NCBI GenBank assembly: GCA_950097015.1
Contig: CATNEN010000033.1
Location: 4,991,001 to 5,055,000 of the forward strand
DNA length: 64,000 nt
Direction of reading: 5' to 3'
Source of the DNA: Macrostomum hystrix
Lineage: Eukaryota; Platyhelminthes; Macrostomidae
Both the position numbers and the translations under genes were made by a program. Positions 29,170 to 40,989 of this stretch are shown here, piece by piece. Below the pieces are notes generated by a model that worked only from the letters and a program-made list of their open reading frames with translations, had not been told where the DNA came from and made no database searches. Numbering within the stretch: the first letter of the stretch is position 1; every line of letters begins with the position of its first letter.

Positions 29170-32100
29170 TCAGTGGTGCAGCAGCTCGCACAGGTAGGTA
29201 ACGGCAGTGATGGGGCTGGCCATGTGCTGGTTGGCTGACCGTTTCATCACCCAGTCCGGCTCCACGCGAACCAGCAGGGCGCCCGAGGCCTTTAACTGGC
29301 TGACCAGGCGGCTCTCCTCCAGGCCGGCCCGCCTCAGGAGGGCGTCTCGGGTCTCCCGCAGGCGGACCGTGGCCCGGCGGGACAGGGCGAAGCCGCTGGA
29401 CACCAGCGAAGCCAGCAGGCCGGCGCAGGCCTTCACCAGCTCCTTCAGCGGCGTGGCGGGGTGGGCGAGGGGAGTTAGGCCTGTCTGTCCCATCACAATA
29501 TCCTGCCTGCCAGCCTCACCTTATCCCTTGACTGTCTCACCTTATCCTATTTCTGTCTCACTTATCCCTTGTCTGTCTCACCTTATACCTTGACTGTCTC
29601 ACCTTATCCTATTTCTGTCTCACCTTATCCCTTGACTGTCTCACTTATCCCTTGACTGTCTCACACTGCTCATTTGCCTCTCTCACATGTCAACAGGTCA
29701 GTCGTCAAGGAACACGCCAGCTCACCTGTTGCAACGGAGAGGCCCGAACAACCGCGCCGGACACCAAAGCGTCGGTCAAGACGTCGCCAGCATTGGCCGG
29801 ACACTCTTTGGCCACGCTGGCGGCGGTGGCCGAGTGCCGAATGAGATTGTGTAGCACCTGCACACTGTGCAGCACAATGTACTGGTGCGGCAGGCTCCGG
29901 TTGCAGCCGGCCATCAGTGCGAACAGGGCGGAGACTGCGCCAGCCTGCGCAGATTGGTTTGCGGTAGTGAATAGCTTTTATAGGCTTGCACGTTTTCAAT
30001 TAAATAAGCTTTTCTCCCCAAAGACAACCTCAGTCTCACCTGGCTGCAGAGCAGTTCGCACAGCTTGGCGGAGTGGCTAGTGCCGGCGCGCAGGTCGGCC
30101 AGCTGCTGGGCCACAGCCGCTGGCGGTTGCTGGCGCGCGAAACGGAGCGCCGATCGAGCGCGCGCCAGGAGACGCCGTTCCGGGTAGCGACAGGCGTCGG
30201 CGTAAGCCGCAGAGATTCGACGACGCAACTGCGGCATGGCGGCCACCTGGCAGCGGGCGCGAACTCGCCAGCCGCGGAAGGCCGCCTGCAGAGTCGTGGC
30301 CGCCCGACTACGCTGCTCCTGCTCCGATTGCTGGCGTCTGAGTCGCCTGGCAACTAAGCCACGCCAGGCACGTTGGATGCGGCAGGCGGCAAGGCTCTCA
30401 GATTGACGCTGAAGCTCCAGCCTTACTTGATCCCTTTTCTGCTGCTCAAGTTGCTCCTGCTCGAGTCTCTCCTGCTCAAGTCGTTCCTGTTCAATTCGCT
30501 CCAGCTCAAAACGTTCCTGTTCAAGTCGCGCCTGCTCAAGCCGTTCCTGCTCAAGCCGTTCCTGCTCAAGCCGTTCCTGCTCAAGCCGCTCCTGCTCAAG
30601 GCGTTCCCGTTCTATGCGTTGTTGCTCAATCCGTTCTTGTTCAAGCCGTTCCTGCTCAATCCGTTCTTGTGTAAGGCGTTGCTGCTCAAGGCGTTCCTGC
30701 TCAATCCGTTCTTGTTTAAGGCGTTGCTGCTCAAGGCGTTGCTGCTCAAGGCGTTCCTGCTCAATCCGTTCCTTGTCAATCCGTTCCTGCTCAAGGCGTT
30801 CCTGCTCAAGGCGTTCCTGCTCAAGGCGTTCTTGTTCAAGCCGTTTCTGTTCAAGCCGTTCCTGGTCAAGCCGTTCTCGTTCCAGTCGCTCCAGCTCAAG
30901 CCGCTCCTGCTCAAGCCGCTCCTGCTCAAGCCGTTCTCGTTCCAGTCGCTCCAGCTCAAGCCGCTCCTGCTCAAGCCGTTCCTGCTCGAGCCTCTCTTGC
31001 TCAAGCCGTTCCTGCTCAATTCGCTCCTGCTCAAGTCGTTCCTGCTCAAGCCGCTCCTGCTCAAGCCGCTCCTGCTCAAGCCATTCCTGCTCAAGCCGTT
31101 CCTGCTCGAGCCGTTCCTGCTCGAGCCTCTCCTGCTCAAGCCTCTCCTGCTCAAGCCGTTCCTGCTCAAGCCGTTCCTGCTCAATTCGCTCCCGCTCAAA
31201 CCGTTCCTGCTCAAGTCGCTCCTGCTCAAGCCGTTCCTGCTCAATTCGCTCCCGCTCAAGCCATTCCTGCTCAAGTCGTTCCTGCTCGAGCCGTTCCTTC
31301 TCAAGTCGCTCGTGCTCAAGCCGTTCGCATTCCAACCTTTCCTGCTCGAGCCGCTCTTGCTCAAGCCGTTGTCGTTCTAGCCTCTCCTGCTCCCTCCGTC
31401 TAGTGAAGAACAGGCGCCATGCCCGCTGTACAGTGCAAGCAGCATGCACTCGTGCAAGCCTCTCGCGTTCCATCCGTCTCAATCGATGCGCCCTCCAAAC
31501 CTCTTGAATGCACAACGCTGCTGCCAGTCTGCGAGCCAGCCAGCTTGTCACGTGACTCTGCAGCGCCGCGAAAGCCCGATTACGCCTGCTAATCCGATAA
31601 TTGGTCAGGATGACCAGGATTGCTCGCCGACGCCGGCGCCGCTCAATCTCGCGTCGAATCCGGCCCAGACGGATCTGCCGCCCGTACCGATACCAGCGCT
31701 GGATGGAGCTTGCGGCCGCGGAGCGTCGAGCCGCCTCCTCGTCGCGCAGGCAGCGGACCGGAGTGTCGGCCGGCTTGCAGGACGGCCCAGGTGTGCCGGG
31801 CCAGAAGCCGATGCCGAAATCGGTGACGGTAGCGACGAAGCAGCTAGCATTTTCTGCTGGCAGCGCGTCGACGCGATCTTCCTGCGCGGCGGGTGGACCG
31901 GTGCGCTGTGCCCGACGCCGGCGCCAGGCCGCCTGAATGACGCGAGCGGCTCGGGACTCGGTGTTGAGATTCAACAGGCAGCCAGCCAGGGCGGCCAGCT
32001 GAGCGAGCAGCATGCTGCGGTCCGGCCGGTCTGACGAAGTCGGCAGAATGAGCGCCGGACACTGTCCCAGCTCAGCTAACCGTTCAGACACGGTGCGCCA

Positions 32101-35100
32101 ATCTTGATCCTCTTCGGCGCTGGAGGCCGGTGGCGCGGCGCAGTAGTGCCTTAGCAACCGCATGACAACGCGACTATCGTCCTCGGCCGGAGGCGGTAGA
32201 CCAGCTGGCCAATCGAAGGCGGCCACGCAGGCGGCCCAGCAGGGCAGGAGGCTGGCCGGTTTCGGGTCGGTGGGGGCCGGCGGGCAAGCGGCGCCGCGGT
32301 CGTGGAGGGCGCGTCGAAGGGCGCGGATTTCGAAAAGGAGGCGGCCAACTAGCTTGGGATCCTCAGCCAGGGCAAAGCGAGCCAGGCAGCGCCAGAGTAG
32401 GCTTAGTGTTTTCTCTCTGTGGCCGTCAACAATATCGCGCGGGTCGATCGGGTTGCCTGGAGTAGGGATGAAGTCATGGAGGTAAGGGAGGTCAATAGAA
32501 TGGCATGATAACTTCGGAAAATTATCAAATCTTTAGTGGTGAAGATAATATATAATGTACTATCTTGATTAATTAACTACTACATGATCCCAGATCCTAG
32601 ATACCAGATCCTAGATCCCAGATCCTAGCTCCCAGATCCTAGATCCCAGATCCTAGATCCTAGATCCCAGATCCTAGATCCCAGATCCTAGATCCCAGAT
32701 CCTAGATCCCAGATCCTAGATCCCAGATCCTAGATCCCAGATCCTAGATCCTAGATCCTAGATCTTAGATCCCAGATCCTAGATCCTAGATCCCAGATCC
32801 CAGATTCCAGATCCTAGATCCCAGATCCTAGATCCCAGATCCTAGATCCCAGATCCCAGATTCCAGATCCCAGATGGATACCTAACTAATACAAGGTAAA
32901 GAAAGTAAGGTAATAGAATGGCTGAAATGATATAGCCAATGCAATGTACGACAGATGGGCACTCACCGGAGGTCCAATCCAGCGACACGCCCAGTCCGCG
33001 AAGCTCCTCGAAAGCCACTTGACAGTTGCGAATCTTTTGTAGCCGGCTGATGGCCGGACATCGCAGCCGGCCGGACAGGGCCGCCCGGCCGCCGGTGAGG
33101 ATCTCGAGTGTCCGGCAGAGGCGAATTCCGTCGCGTAGATCCACAGCCAGGTTAGTGACTCCGAACTGGAATTCGTCCAACGGCTTCTGCGCGTGGCACA
33201 ACCGGTAACCCAGGTAGCCCAGGTGCTTAATGACGTCGCCCTCGCCAGCCAGGTAGTCCCTGGTGAAGCTGGTCACTACATCTTTCGTGCACTTATGCGG
33301 AGAGCGCTTGGCAAACAGACACGGATCGAAGTCGATCACGCGCTCGGTTTTTGCTCGGTCCAAGAAATACACAATGGCCAGGAATTTGTTCAGCACGTAT
33401 CTGGGGACAGGGCAGGTCGATGAACGGTACAATGACAGACAGACAGACAGTCAGACAGACGACAGACAGACGACAGACAGACGACAGACACAGACAGGCG
33501 CGCACTCACTTGGCCAGCTCAGCGTCAAAAACCCTTCCTGTACAGGTTGCAGACTCCGGGCATGGCAAAGCGGTCAGCCAGGCCGGGGCTCCACAGCACC
33601 CGAGACTGCAGAAAGGATCTCAGCGGAGTTCGACGCCCGGCAGCCCCGCCAGTGTCAGCGGAGGAAGACGCGGCCGGGGCAAGGATTGGCTCGCCGAATA
33701 GCGACTCGAGTGCGAGGCGCAGCCAGAGCGGGTGAAAGGCCAGGTACAGATCTGTAAGGCGGGCCCGGAGACCCCTGTCGGCGCGGAAGCAGACATCAGA
33801 CCGGACTCTAAGGCGGCCCTCGCTCACCTGGAAGGGGTGGAAAATGCAGAGAAACAAATGGTAGTCCTTAATGAGGACGTAGAAAGCGTTTGGGAATCAG
33901 GGATCAGGAAGCAGGCGGAATCCGGAAATGAGGGATCAGACAGAATCCGGAAATGTGGGATCAGGCAGAATCCGGAAATGTGGGGTCAGGCGGAATCCGG
34001 AAATGAGGGATCAGACAGAATCCGGAAATGTGGGATCAGACAGAATCCGGAAATGTGGGGTCAGGCGGAATCCGGAAATGTGGGGTCAGACAGAATCCGG
34101 AAATGAGGGATCAGACAGAATCCGGAAATGAGGGATCAGACAGAATCCGGAAATGAGGGATCAGACAGAATCCGGAAATGTGGGATCAGACAGAATCCGG
34201 AAATGTGGGATCAGACAGAATCCGGAAATGAGGGATCAGACAGATCCGGAAATCTGGGATCAGGCGGAATCCGGAAATGAGGGATCAGGCGGAATCCGGA
34301 AATGTGGGATCAGACAGAATCTGGAAATGAGGGATCAGACAGAATGCGGAAATGTGGGATCAGGCAGAATCTGGAAATGTGGGATCAGGCAGAATCCGGA
34401 AATGAGGGATCAGACAGATCCGGAAATCTGGGATCAGGCGGAATCCGGAAATGAGGGATCAGACAGAATCCGGAAATGAGGGATCAGACAGAATCCGGAA
34501 ATGAGGGATCAGGCGAAATCCGGAAATGTGGGATCAGACAGAATCCGGAAATGTGGGATCAGGCGGAATCTGTAAATGTGAAATCATACAGAATCTGGAA
34601 ATGAGGGATCAGACAGAATGCGGAAATGTGGGATCAGGCAGAATCTGGAAATGTGGGATCAGGCAGAATCCGGAAATGAGGGATCAGACAGATCCGGAAA
34701 TCTGGGATCAGGCGGAATCCGGAAATGAGGGATCAGACAGAATCCGGAAATTTGGGATTAGGCGGAATCCGGAAATGTGGGATCAGACAGAATCTGGAAA
34801 TGAGGGATCAGACAGAATGCGGAAATGTGGGATCAGACAGAATCCGGAAATGAGGGATCAGACAGAATCCGGAAATGAGGGATCAGACAGAATCCGGAAA
34901 TGAGGGATCAGACAGAATCCGGAAATGAGGGATCAGGCGGAATCCGGAAATGTGGGATCAGACAGAATCCGGAAATGTGGGATTAGGCGGAATCCGGAAA
35001 TGTGGGATCAGACAGAATCCGGAAATGTGGGATCAGGCGGAATCTGTAAATGTGGAATCATACAGAATCTGGAAATGAGGGATCAGACAGAATGCGGAAA

Positions 35101-37841
35101 TGTGGGATCAGGCAGAATCTGGAAATGTGGGATCAGGCAGAATGCGGAAATGTGGGATCAGGCGGAATCTGAGGATCTAGAATAAATGTAGAATCTGGAT
35201 CTGGGCTTGGCCTAATCTGGAAATAGGCCAATGGGATCAGAATTTCGGAAGAATCTGAGGATCTCTGAGTCCCCCGCTGGGACCCAACTCCGACATTCAA
35301 CTTTAAACGGCCCGACACAAAGAAAGGGAAAATCGGGCCGATTTATTCCCGATTTTCATCTTGTTGGGGCGTCGGTGCCGTCGGGTCGATTTTGGGCAGA
35401 CGAAAGTCGCAAACAAAAGATGAAAAATGAATCGCCATTCATCTTCGTACGATTTTCATCGGTTTTTGTCGGACCAAAAGTGAAAAATCGGCCCAAAAAA
35501 ATCGACGAGTCATCGATTATTCAAAAAACCGTAACGACAACTCCGACTTTCACCCAAAATAACTCCGACTTTCACCTGTGTAGAAATATGACTATGTATA
35601 TCCGTATGATTTCATCTATGATTTTCATCGATATTCATCTGTACATGTCGGACCAGCTGCTACACGACTTTCGCCCGACACTGAAGACCCGACTTTCATC
35701 GATATTCATCTGTACATGTACATGCTTATCAAATAGAGACTCTAGTCAGCCGATTTTGATCCGACACAGTGCAGATAAAATTCGGCTCGAAAAACGGTTT
35801 AAAATCGGGTCGAAATTACATTTCGTGTGAATTTCGGTCCGAAATCGAACCAACAGTCTGCAAAATGTCGGAGTTGAGTCCCAGCGGGCCGCTCAAGCAT
35901 TACCTCTCGCTCAACGCGGCAGATCACGGACACGAAGCTCTCGCAGCCGATCAGCCGTCGACCTCGGCTGCGCAGGGCTGCCAGGGCACGAAAGTCGGCA
36001 TAGGCGCGCAGCGACATGGCCTCCTTGGTTGGCGCTGGCCCGGTGGTTGCGCCAGCGGCTACTGTGGTCACATCGGCGACAGAGTTGGCTGTCGACGCCG
36101 GTGGCGCCGGCTCCTCGCCCTGGCAGCAGCGCAGAGCCAGTCCGGGCGTCAGCAAGTAGTTCAGCCACTGCTGCAGACCGAACTCCTGAAGGAAACACGC
36201 AGGAATTTCTGTGGAATTTACCTATTTGCCTTTGATCCTGTTGTCCGTCACTTAAATATCTCACTCGACTGTCAAACCACCAACTCATTTTAATCACCTC
36301 TCGATCGCTACTTTAAAATCAATCCCATCAACTGTCAATCCACCACTTAATATTAATTTTTTAAAATATCACTTTTTATTACAACTGCCCTAAGTGGGCC
36401 AGATGTGCAGCTGACAGCACGGCCATTGTGCAGCGCATCTGAAGGCTGCGTACGGCTGTTCAGTCCATGGACTCAGGGCGCCACACTCACCCTCAATTAC
36501 CCCAGCTGATGCTGGTACCATTTTAACGGCTGGTGAACTGAATCAAGGCAGAGTTAAGTGTCTTGGTAAAGGACACAAATTGCAACTCACCTGTTTCTCC
36601 CGCCAGCGCTCATCATAGTAGGTGCTGCAGCTTCGCTGCTCCGCCGCGGTCATCGAAGCAGCTGTCGATGCCTTTGGAGTTGTCGGAGCCAGCATGGACA
36701 GGCCGCTCAAATCGGACGCGTCGACTAAGGTGGCCGACGGCGACTCGACAATGCACTTAACGGCGGATCCGGCCACGGACGCTGCCGCAGTCGACGCGTT
36801 GACTCGCACTCTATTCGACTTTCGACGCTTAACAATGCGACCGCTCAGCGGGCTGCTGATCGCCTGCTCGGACGGTGAAGCCGCCGCAGCCGCGGCAGAA
36901 GTTCTCGCTGCAGCAGCAGCGGAGGACGCGAACCGGCCAGTCAGGGTGCTGCGCAGACTGTGCCGCCGGCGGAATCGTTCCACCGGACTCTCCGGATGGT
37001 GCTTCGGCCGCAGCCGAGCAGCCAGTCTGGAGTGCAGCAGATGCGAAAGCAGACTGGAAGCCGCGTTGCCGCCGCTGCCGCTGAATGAAACTTCGGCTAG
37101 GCGCGGCTTCTTACTGGCCGCCACCGTAGCGTCGCTAACTGAAACTGACGAAGTTGACGTCACCAACGGTGCCTCCTCCGGCGTCGCTGGCAGCATCAAG
37201 GAGGTCTGCAGGCGTCTAGATAAGCCGCCGGGACCGGAAGCTAGGCGAGCCTTGGCCACGTTGAACACTGGCGATGGCACAGCGGCTGCGTTGTCATCGC
37301 CATCGTTCTCCTTCCCCGCCAGCCGCTGCTCCACCCAGGTCTTCCGCTTCCTGCCGTGGCTGGCGGCTGGGACCTCCACAGCCATGCCCAGCAGCACCGC
37401 CTGCAGATTGTAGACGTCGCCAACGCGGAATGCGGCCAGCTCGCGCATGCCACCAGGCCGCTGCGGAGTCCAGGTCAGCGTGAGCATGTACTCGCCCTCG
37501 GCGTTGACAACAAACTCCTGCTCGACGCAGGCGATGCCACACTTTTCGCCGGGCAGGCGGCTGATGCGCACCTCCTGATCGTAGGCGTGCGGATTCTGGA
37601 TGAGCAGCCGCTGAGTGGCCAGGCGGCCCATCGGCACTCGGCCAAAGTCCACCAGCGGCTGCTTGGCGAAGTGGGTCAACACTAACACGTCATGAACATC
37701 GATGGTGGCGCCGGGCACGGAGACACGCGTAGGCGTGGCCACAAACCAGCCGGTGCGGATGGAGCTGGGGGTTCGAGCACAAGTTGGCGCCGACGATGAT
37801 GTCGGAGTGCCGAGAACTGCTTCCAGGCTGTGGTCGCTCAT
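29170..37841 (-). CDS. ASPM: Abnormal spindle-like microcephaly-associated protein (ASPM/Asp)
   Basis: Seven exons: 37841-36591, 36185-35904, 33827-33510, 33400-32967, 32456-30040, 29944-29726, 29502-29170, about 1750 residues. Exon 1 has the N-terminal ASH domain ([20 protein letters not shown]) and a long Ser/Ala-rich region. Exon 2 has [18 protein letters not shown]. Exons 3-4 hold the first calponin-homology region ([57 protein letters not shown]). Exon 5 continues it ([16 protein letters not shown]), then IQ motifs around about 320 residues of RLEQE repeats. Exons 6-7 give the armadillo-like C-terminus ending [14 protein letters not shown] binds spindle poles and microtubule minus ends. 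Exon 3 contains an extra T in a T5 run (33527-33531) that breaks the frame; with that base discounted the coding length becomes a multiple of three. The exon 7 acceptor has an alternative some 15 bases on. Confidence 0.93.
29500..29665. repeat. Roughly 21-bp repeat in ASPM intron 6
   Basis: About seven imperfect copies of a unit containing ctgtctcaccttatccc, just upstream (minus strand) of the exon 7 acceptor. Confidence 0.8.
30425..31385 (-). repeat. 15-bp coding repeat in ASPM exon 5 (RLEQE pentapeptides)
   Basis: About 60 copies of a 15-bp unit read on the minus strand as RLEQE, with [15 protein letters not shown] and similar variants. The alternation of Arg and Glu predicts a stable single alpha-helix. 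IQ-like motifs lie on both sides (IQAAW, IQRWY, IQEVW, VQRAW before; IQRAW, LQAAF after). Confidence 0.95.
32582..32880. repeat. 14-bp minisatellite in ASPM intron 4
   Basis: The unit agatcctagatccc repeats about 20 times, with 7-bp half-units. It occupies most of the intron between 32966 and 32457. Confidence 0.92.
33425..33500. repeat. (GACA)n-type microsatellite in ASPM intron 3
   Basis: gacagacagacagtcagacagacgacagac fills most of the 109-bp intron 33509-33401; the pattern is cited only in part. Confidence 0.85.
33885..35170. repeat. 25-bp minisatellite in ASPM intron 2
   Basis: About 50 copies of a 25-bp unit containing aatccggaaatgagggatca. Longer blocks recur (about 34230-34460 resembles 34580-34760 and 35050-35150), so the array grew partly by large duplications. 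Confidence 0.93.
35273..35888. mobile_element. 616-bp element with 25-bp terminal inverted repeats in ASPM intron 2
   Basis: Left end 35273-35297 starts cccgctgggacccaactccg; the right end 35864-35888 is its reverse complement at 24 of 25 positions. The interior is rich in repeated cgattttcatc and ccgactttca motifs and has no credible coding frame. This is the structure of a non-autonomous DNA transposon (MITE-like). I see no obvious target-site duplication. Its right end lies 15 bases from the exon 2 donor. Confidence 0.7.
36385..36590 (-). mobile_element. SINE family B copy in ASPM intron 1
   Basis: Reverse orientation. It shares gctgttcagtccatg, gctggtgaactga and ttggtaaaggacacaaattg with the element at 57830-58330. 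It reaches to within about 10 bases of the exon 1 donor at 36590. Confidence 0.5.
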
Positions 37842-37876
37842 TGATTCGCTTTAGCTGGCAGTGCACAGCTGGAGAG

Positions 37877-37895
37877 CTGCAAATTGTAAAGCAAA
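37877..37895 (-). promoter_or_regulatory. 5' acceptor upstream of the ASPM start
   Basis: Minus strand tttacaatttgcag, with AG at 37878-37877, 35 bases before the ATG at 37841. A leader AUG here would be out of frame, so translation should begin at the genomic ATG. Confidence 0.45.
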
Positions 37896-37899
37896 ATCT

Positions 37900-40560
37900 A
37901 GTTAACAGAGTTTAGTGTTGACTGCTGGCATCCTGACAAGAGAGACTTAACTAAATTTATAACCACAAATTACTGCAAATTACTATACTATGTGTGATTG
38001 CATGACTGTTGTTTATTCAACATTCTGATATTTCTTTTTATAGTGCTATATTTTATTGAATGTGATGCTGATCGCTGCACAAGCAAGTCTCATAATAAGG
38101 TTTTTTGCATTTCGTTATGTTTGTTCTTATCTATAAAAGCTCGACTGCTATAGCTAGATGATAAACAATTAATCAGATGTTCTGTCACAAATTTGATGGT
38201 GTGTAACCATTTTTCTGCTATTTAATATTTAGCAATGTCATATATTTACTTATGTCTTCTCTTTGCTATATAAATATATTACTTAAGTAGCCAACATATT
38301 AAAACTTCTCTTCAAGTCTTCTCTTGTAGTGCACTTTTTTCTTTATCTTACCCCATGTATAATTTAATCTGAAATACTAACTTAAGACTTCCACAAAACT
38401 CAGTGACAGCTTATTTTAGCATTGTTTAAGTTTGAGTCAAGCAATGCCAAACTCAAGAAAAATTTAGTTTGTGACAGCCAATTTCATGACAATAGTTAAT
38501 TTTCATTTAAAGACAAGTGAGGATAAATTAACACTTTATGTATAACAATTAAATTAGCACAAATAACTAGTCTCATGATACTTTTACATCAATGGGTCTC
38601 TGGTTTTGAGAATATAATTTTAAAGCTATAAACAAATACACTATTGCTATAATATTTAAATATTTTAAAATATTTTATTATAAATATATAAAACAATAAC
38701 AGCCTATATATAAAACATACTTTATGCATATTGTTTCCTAAAATAGCATACTAATGATAAATAAACAAGATAAATGCAACACAGATAGCATGTGAGAAGT
38801 GTCTTATATTTGACTCTATAAGTGCAACATAGTTTTGTAAAGCTTATAGGTTTGTTACAATGCTTGATAATTCTCTTATCTTGTTTGTGAGTTTGAAAAT
38901 AGTAAGACATGTTTATTTGTAATTTGTGTGGCCAATGGCTATATTTCATGGTTACTGGAACTGAAAATGCTAAGATAAAGAATAATCATCGAATTAAAGT
39001 AGGCCTAAATATACTTATACATTTAAAAGGAAAAAATGTCTTAGGCCTACTTTTAAACTCAGAATAATAATTTAAACTAATAAATCTATATAGCCTTATA
39101 TGTTATATCAAAAGATAAGCACTATTTACTGCAGTAAGCTAGAAGAGTTTCAGTTGGCATATCCTATGCCTATGGTATTGTTGTGTTACAATCCCCAGTT
39201 TTGCATTATTGTGTTATACAAGCCATACGATCCCTATTGAAATGAATAAACAAAACAATGCAGATCCAGAAGTATTGTTCAAAATGTAATTCAAACAGCC
39301 ATCACCTCAATTCTGAAACATTTCTAATGAAAGCTAAAACATCAACAGCAATTGCAGCAATAGATGAGAAAATCAAGAAGAGGAGCTATATATTCACCTT
39401 TGTGTCACGATCCCTTACTGTTATGAAGCATATGAAATTGGTATGGTAGGGATTGTAAGACAAAGCAGAAAGAGGGTAATACAATCACTTATTGATAGAA
39501 ATGTGTGTAGGGGATCATAAGATAAAAGTGAATATTAGGCCTACTGAAGTTCAAACAAAGTTTAGGCCTATTCATTTCAGATATACATGAAGGGACCTGA
39601 ATAGTGGAGCAGCAAAGTAGGCCTACCTCACAACAGAACTCAGAAAGCGACAGCAAGGACCACTACTGGTACTTAGTACTTTAACTTACTTATTCGGTAA
39701 AACTTACACTTTTGCGAGTAAATACACAGCAGCGAGTTAGCTTGTAGGCCAAAAAGAAAATTTTTTATTATAAAAAATGTCACATCGTTCGAAGTAATTT
39801 TGATAAATCCGAATTTAAACTCGCGGGCCAGCAATTTTTATTACGATCTAACTTGACACATTGGTCACGTTTTAGCATTTCAAAGCCAGAAGCTATTTGC
39901 TCAGTGAGATACTGTAATTAGGCTTTAAGCAGAAAGTCGCCTTGTTTTTTTATGCTTTTAAAAACTCCTTTTAAAAACTCTGGAGCACCCACGCACACAG
40001 TTACTGTACTCAAGGCACACGATCATACAGGTGCATTGTACATCTGCCCTGACTTTCTCAACGAAACAAAGACAACTTAGGATTGAAATACTAGGGCCTA
40101 TATTCTAGAAAAAAACTATTAAGTTTTTTAATTTTTGTAAGTGCGAGTGCTTAATAAATAGTACAAAGTTTTCATGTTTATTATCCATTCGGTTAAGTAT
40201 ATTATCATGGACAAGTACACAACACACTACTATCACATAGGCAACAAATGAGTATAATTTACATTTTACTTCTTGGGACTACTAAATACTATAAACCAGT
40301 ACTATTGGAATTACTATTACTATTACGTATTAGATCTAGTATTACTTTGTTTAAGTATTTAGTAGTCCCTTGTATTAATTATGGCGCCCTTTATATCCGA
40401 TCACTCACTAGAAATTAGTGAATATTAATTTCTGAATTTTGGCTCTGAATTCGAAGCATAATGATTATTATAAAATGCGCATGTCACACATCAGACATCA
40501 CACAGCACTGATAAACTGATAAACACACACAGATGTTAGGTAGCTAGACAGATTAGACCT
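37900..40560. other. AT-rich gene-poor spacer
   Basis: No gene recognised. Short open frames here lack domains and splice context. A fragment resembling the middle of SINE family A, reversed, lies near 39990-40070. Confidence 0.45.
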
Positions 40561-40564
40561 GGCC

Positions 40565-40985
40565 CCTGGACAGCTGGACCTAACACTTGGACGGATATGA
40601 GTAGCCCTTTGACAACTAGACCTAGCCCTTTGACAGCCATACCTAGCCCTTTGACAGCTAGACCTAGCCCTTTGACAGCTAGACCTAGCCCTTTGACAGC
40701 CAACCTAGCCCTTTGACAGCTAGACCTAGCCCTTTGACAGCTAGACCTAGCCCTTTGACAGCCAACCTAGCCCTTTGACAGCTAGACCTAGCCCTTTGAC
40801 AGCTAGACCTAGCCCTTTGACAGCTAGACATAGCCCTTTGACAGCTAGACCTAGCCCTTTGACAGCCATACCTAGCCCTTTGACAGCTAGACCTAGCCCT
40901 TTGACAGCTAGACCTACCCCTTTGACAACTAGACATAGCCATTGGACAGCTAGACGTAGCCCTTTGACAGCTAGACCTAGCCATT
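40565..40985. repeat. 21-bp minisatellite
   Basis: About 19 copies of a 21-bp unit containing ccctttgacagctagaccta. Confidence 0.93.
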
Positions 40986-40989
40986 AAAG

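Noticed and set aside
28349-29191. Three overlapping minus-strand frames of 230-280 codons
   Set aside because: Product of the 39-bp array; no start context or non-repeat domain.
30373-31507. Plus-strand frames rich in LLKPF and CSSRS
   Set aside because: Antisense readings of the ASPM RLEQE repeat.
36622-37413. 263-codon plus-strand frame
   Set aside because: Antisense to ASPM exon 1, which has clear homology.
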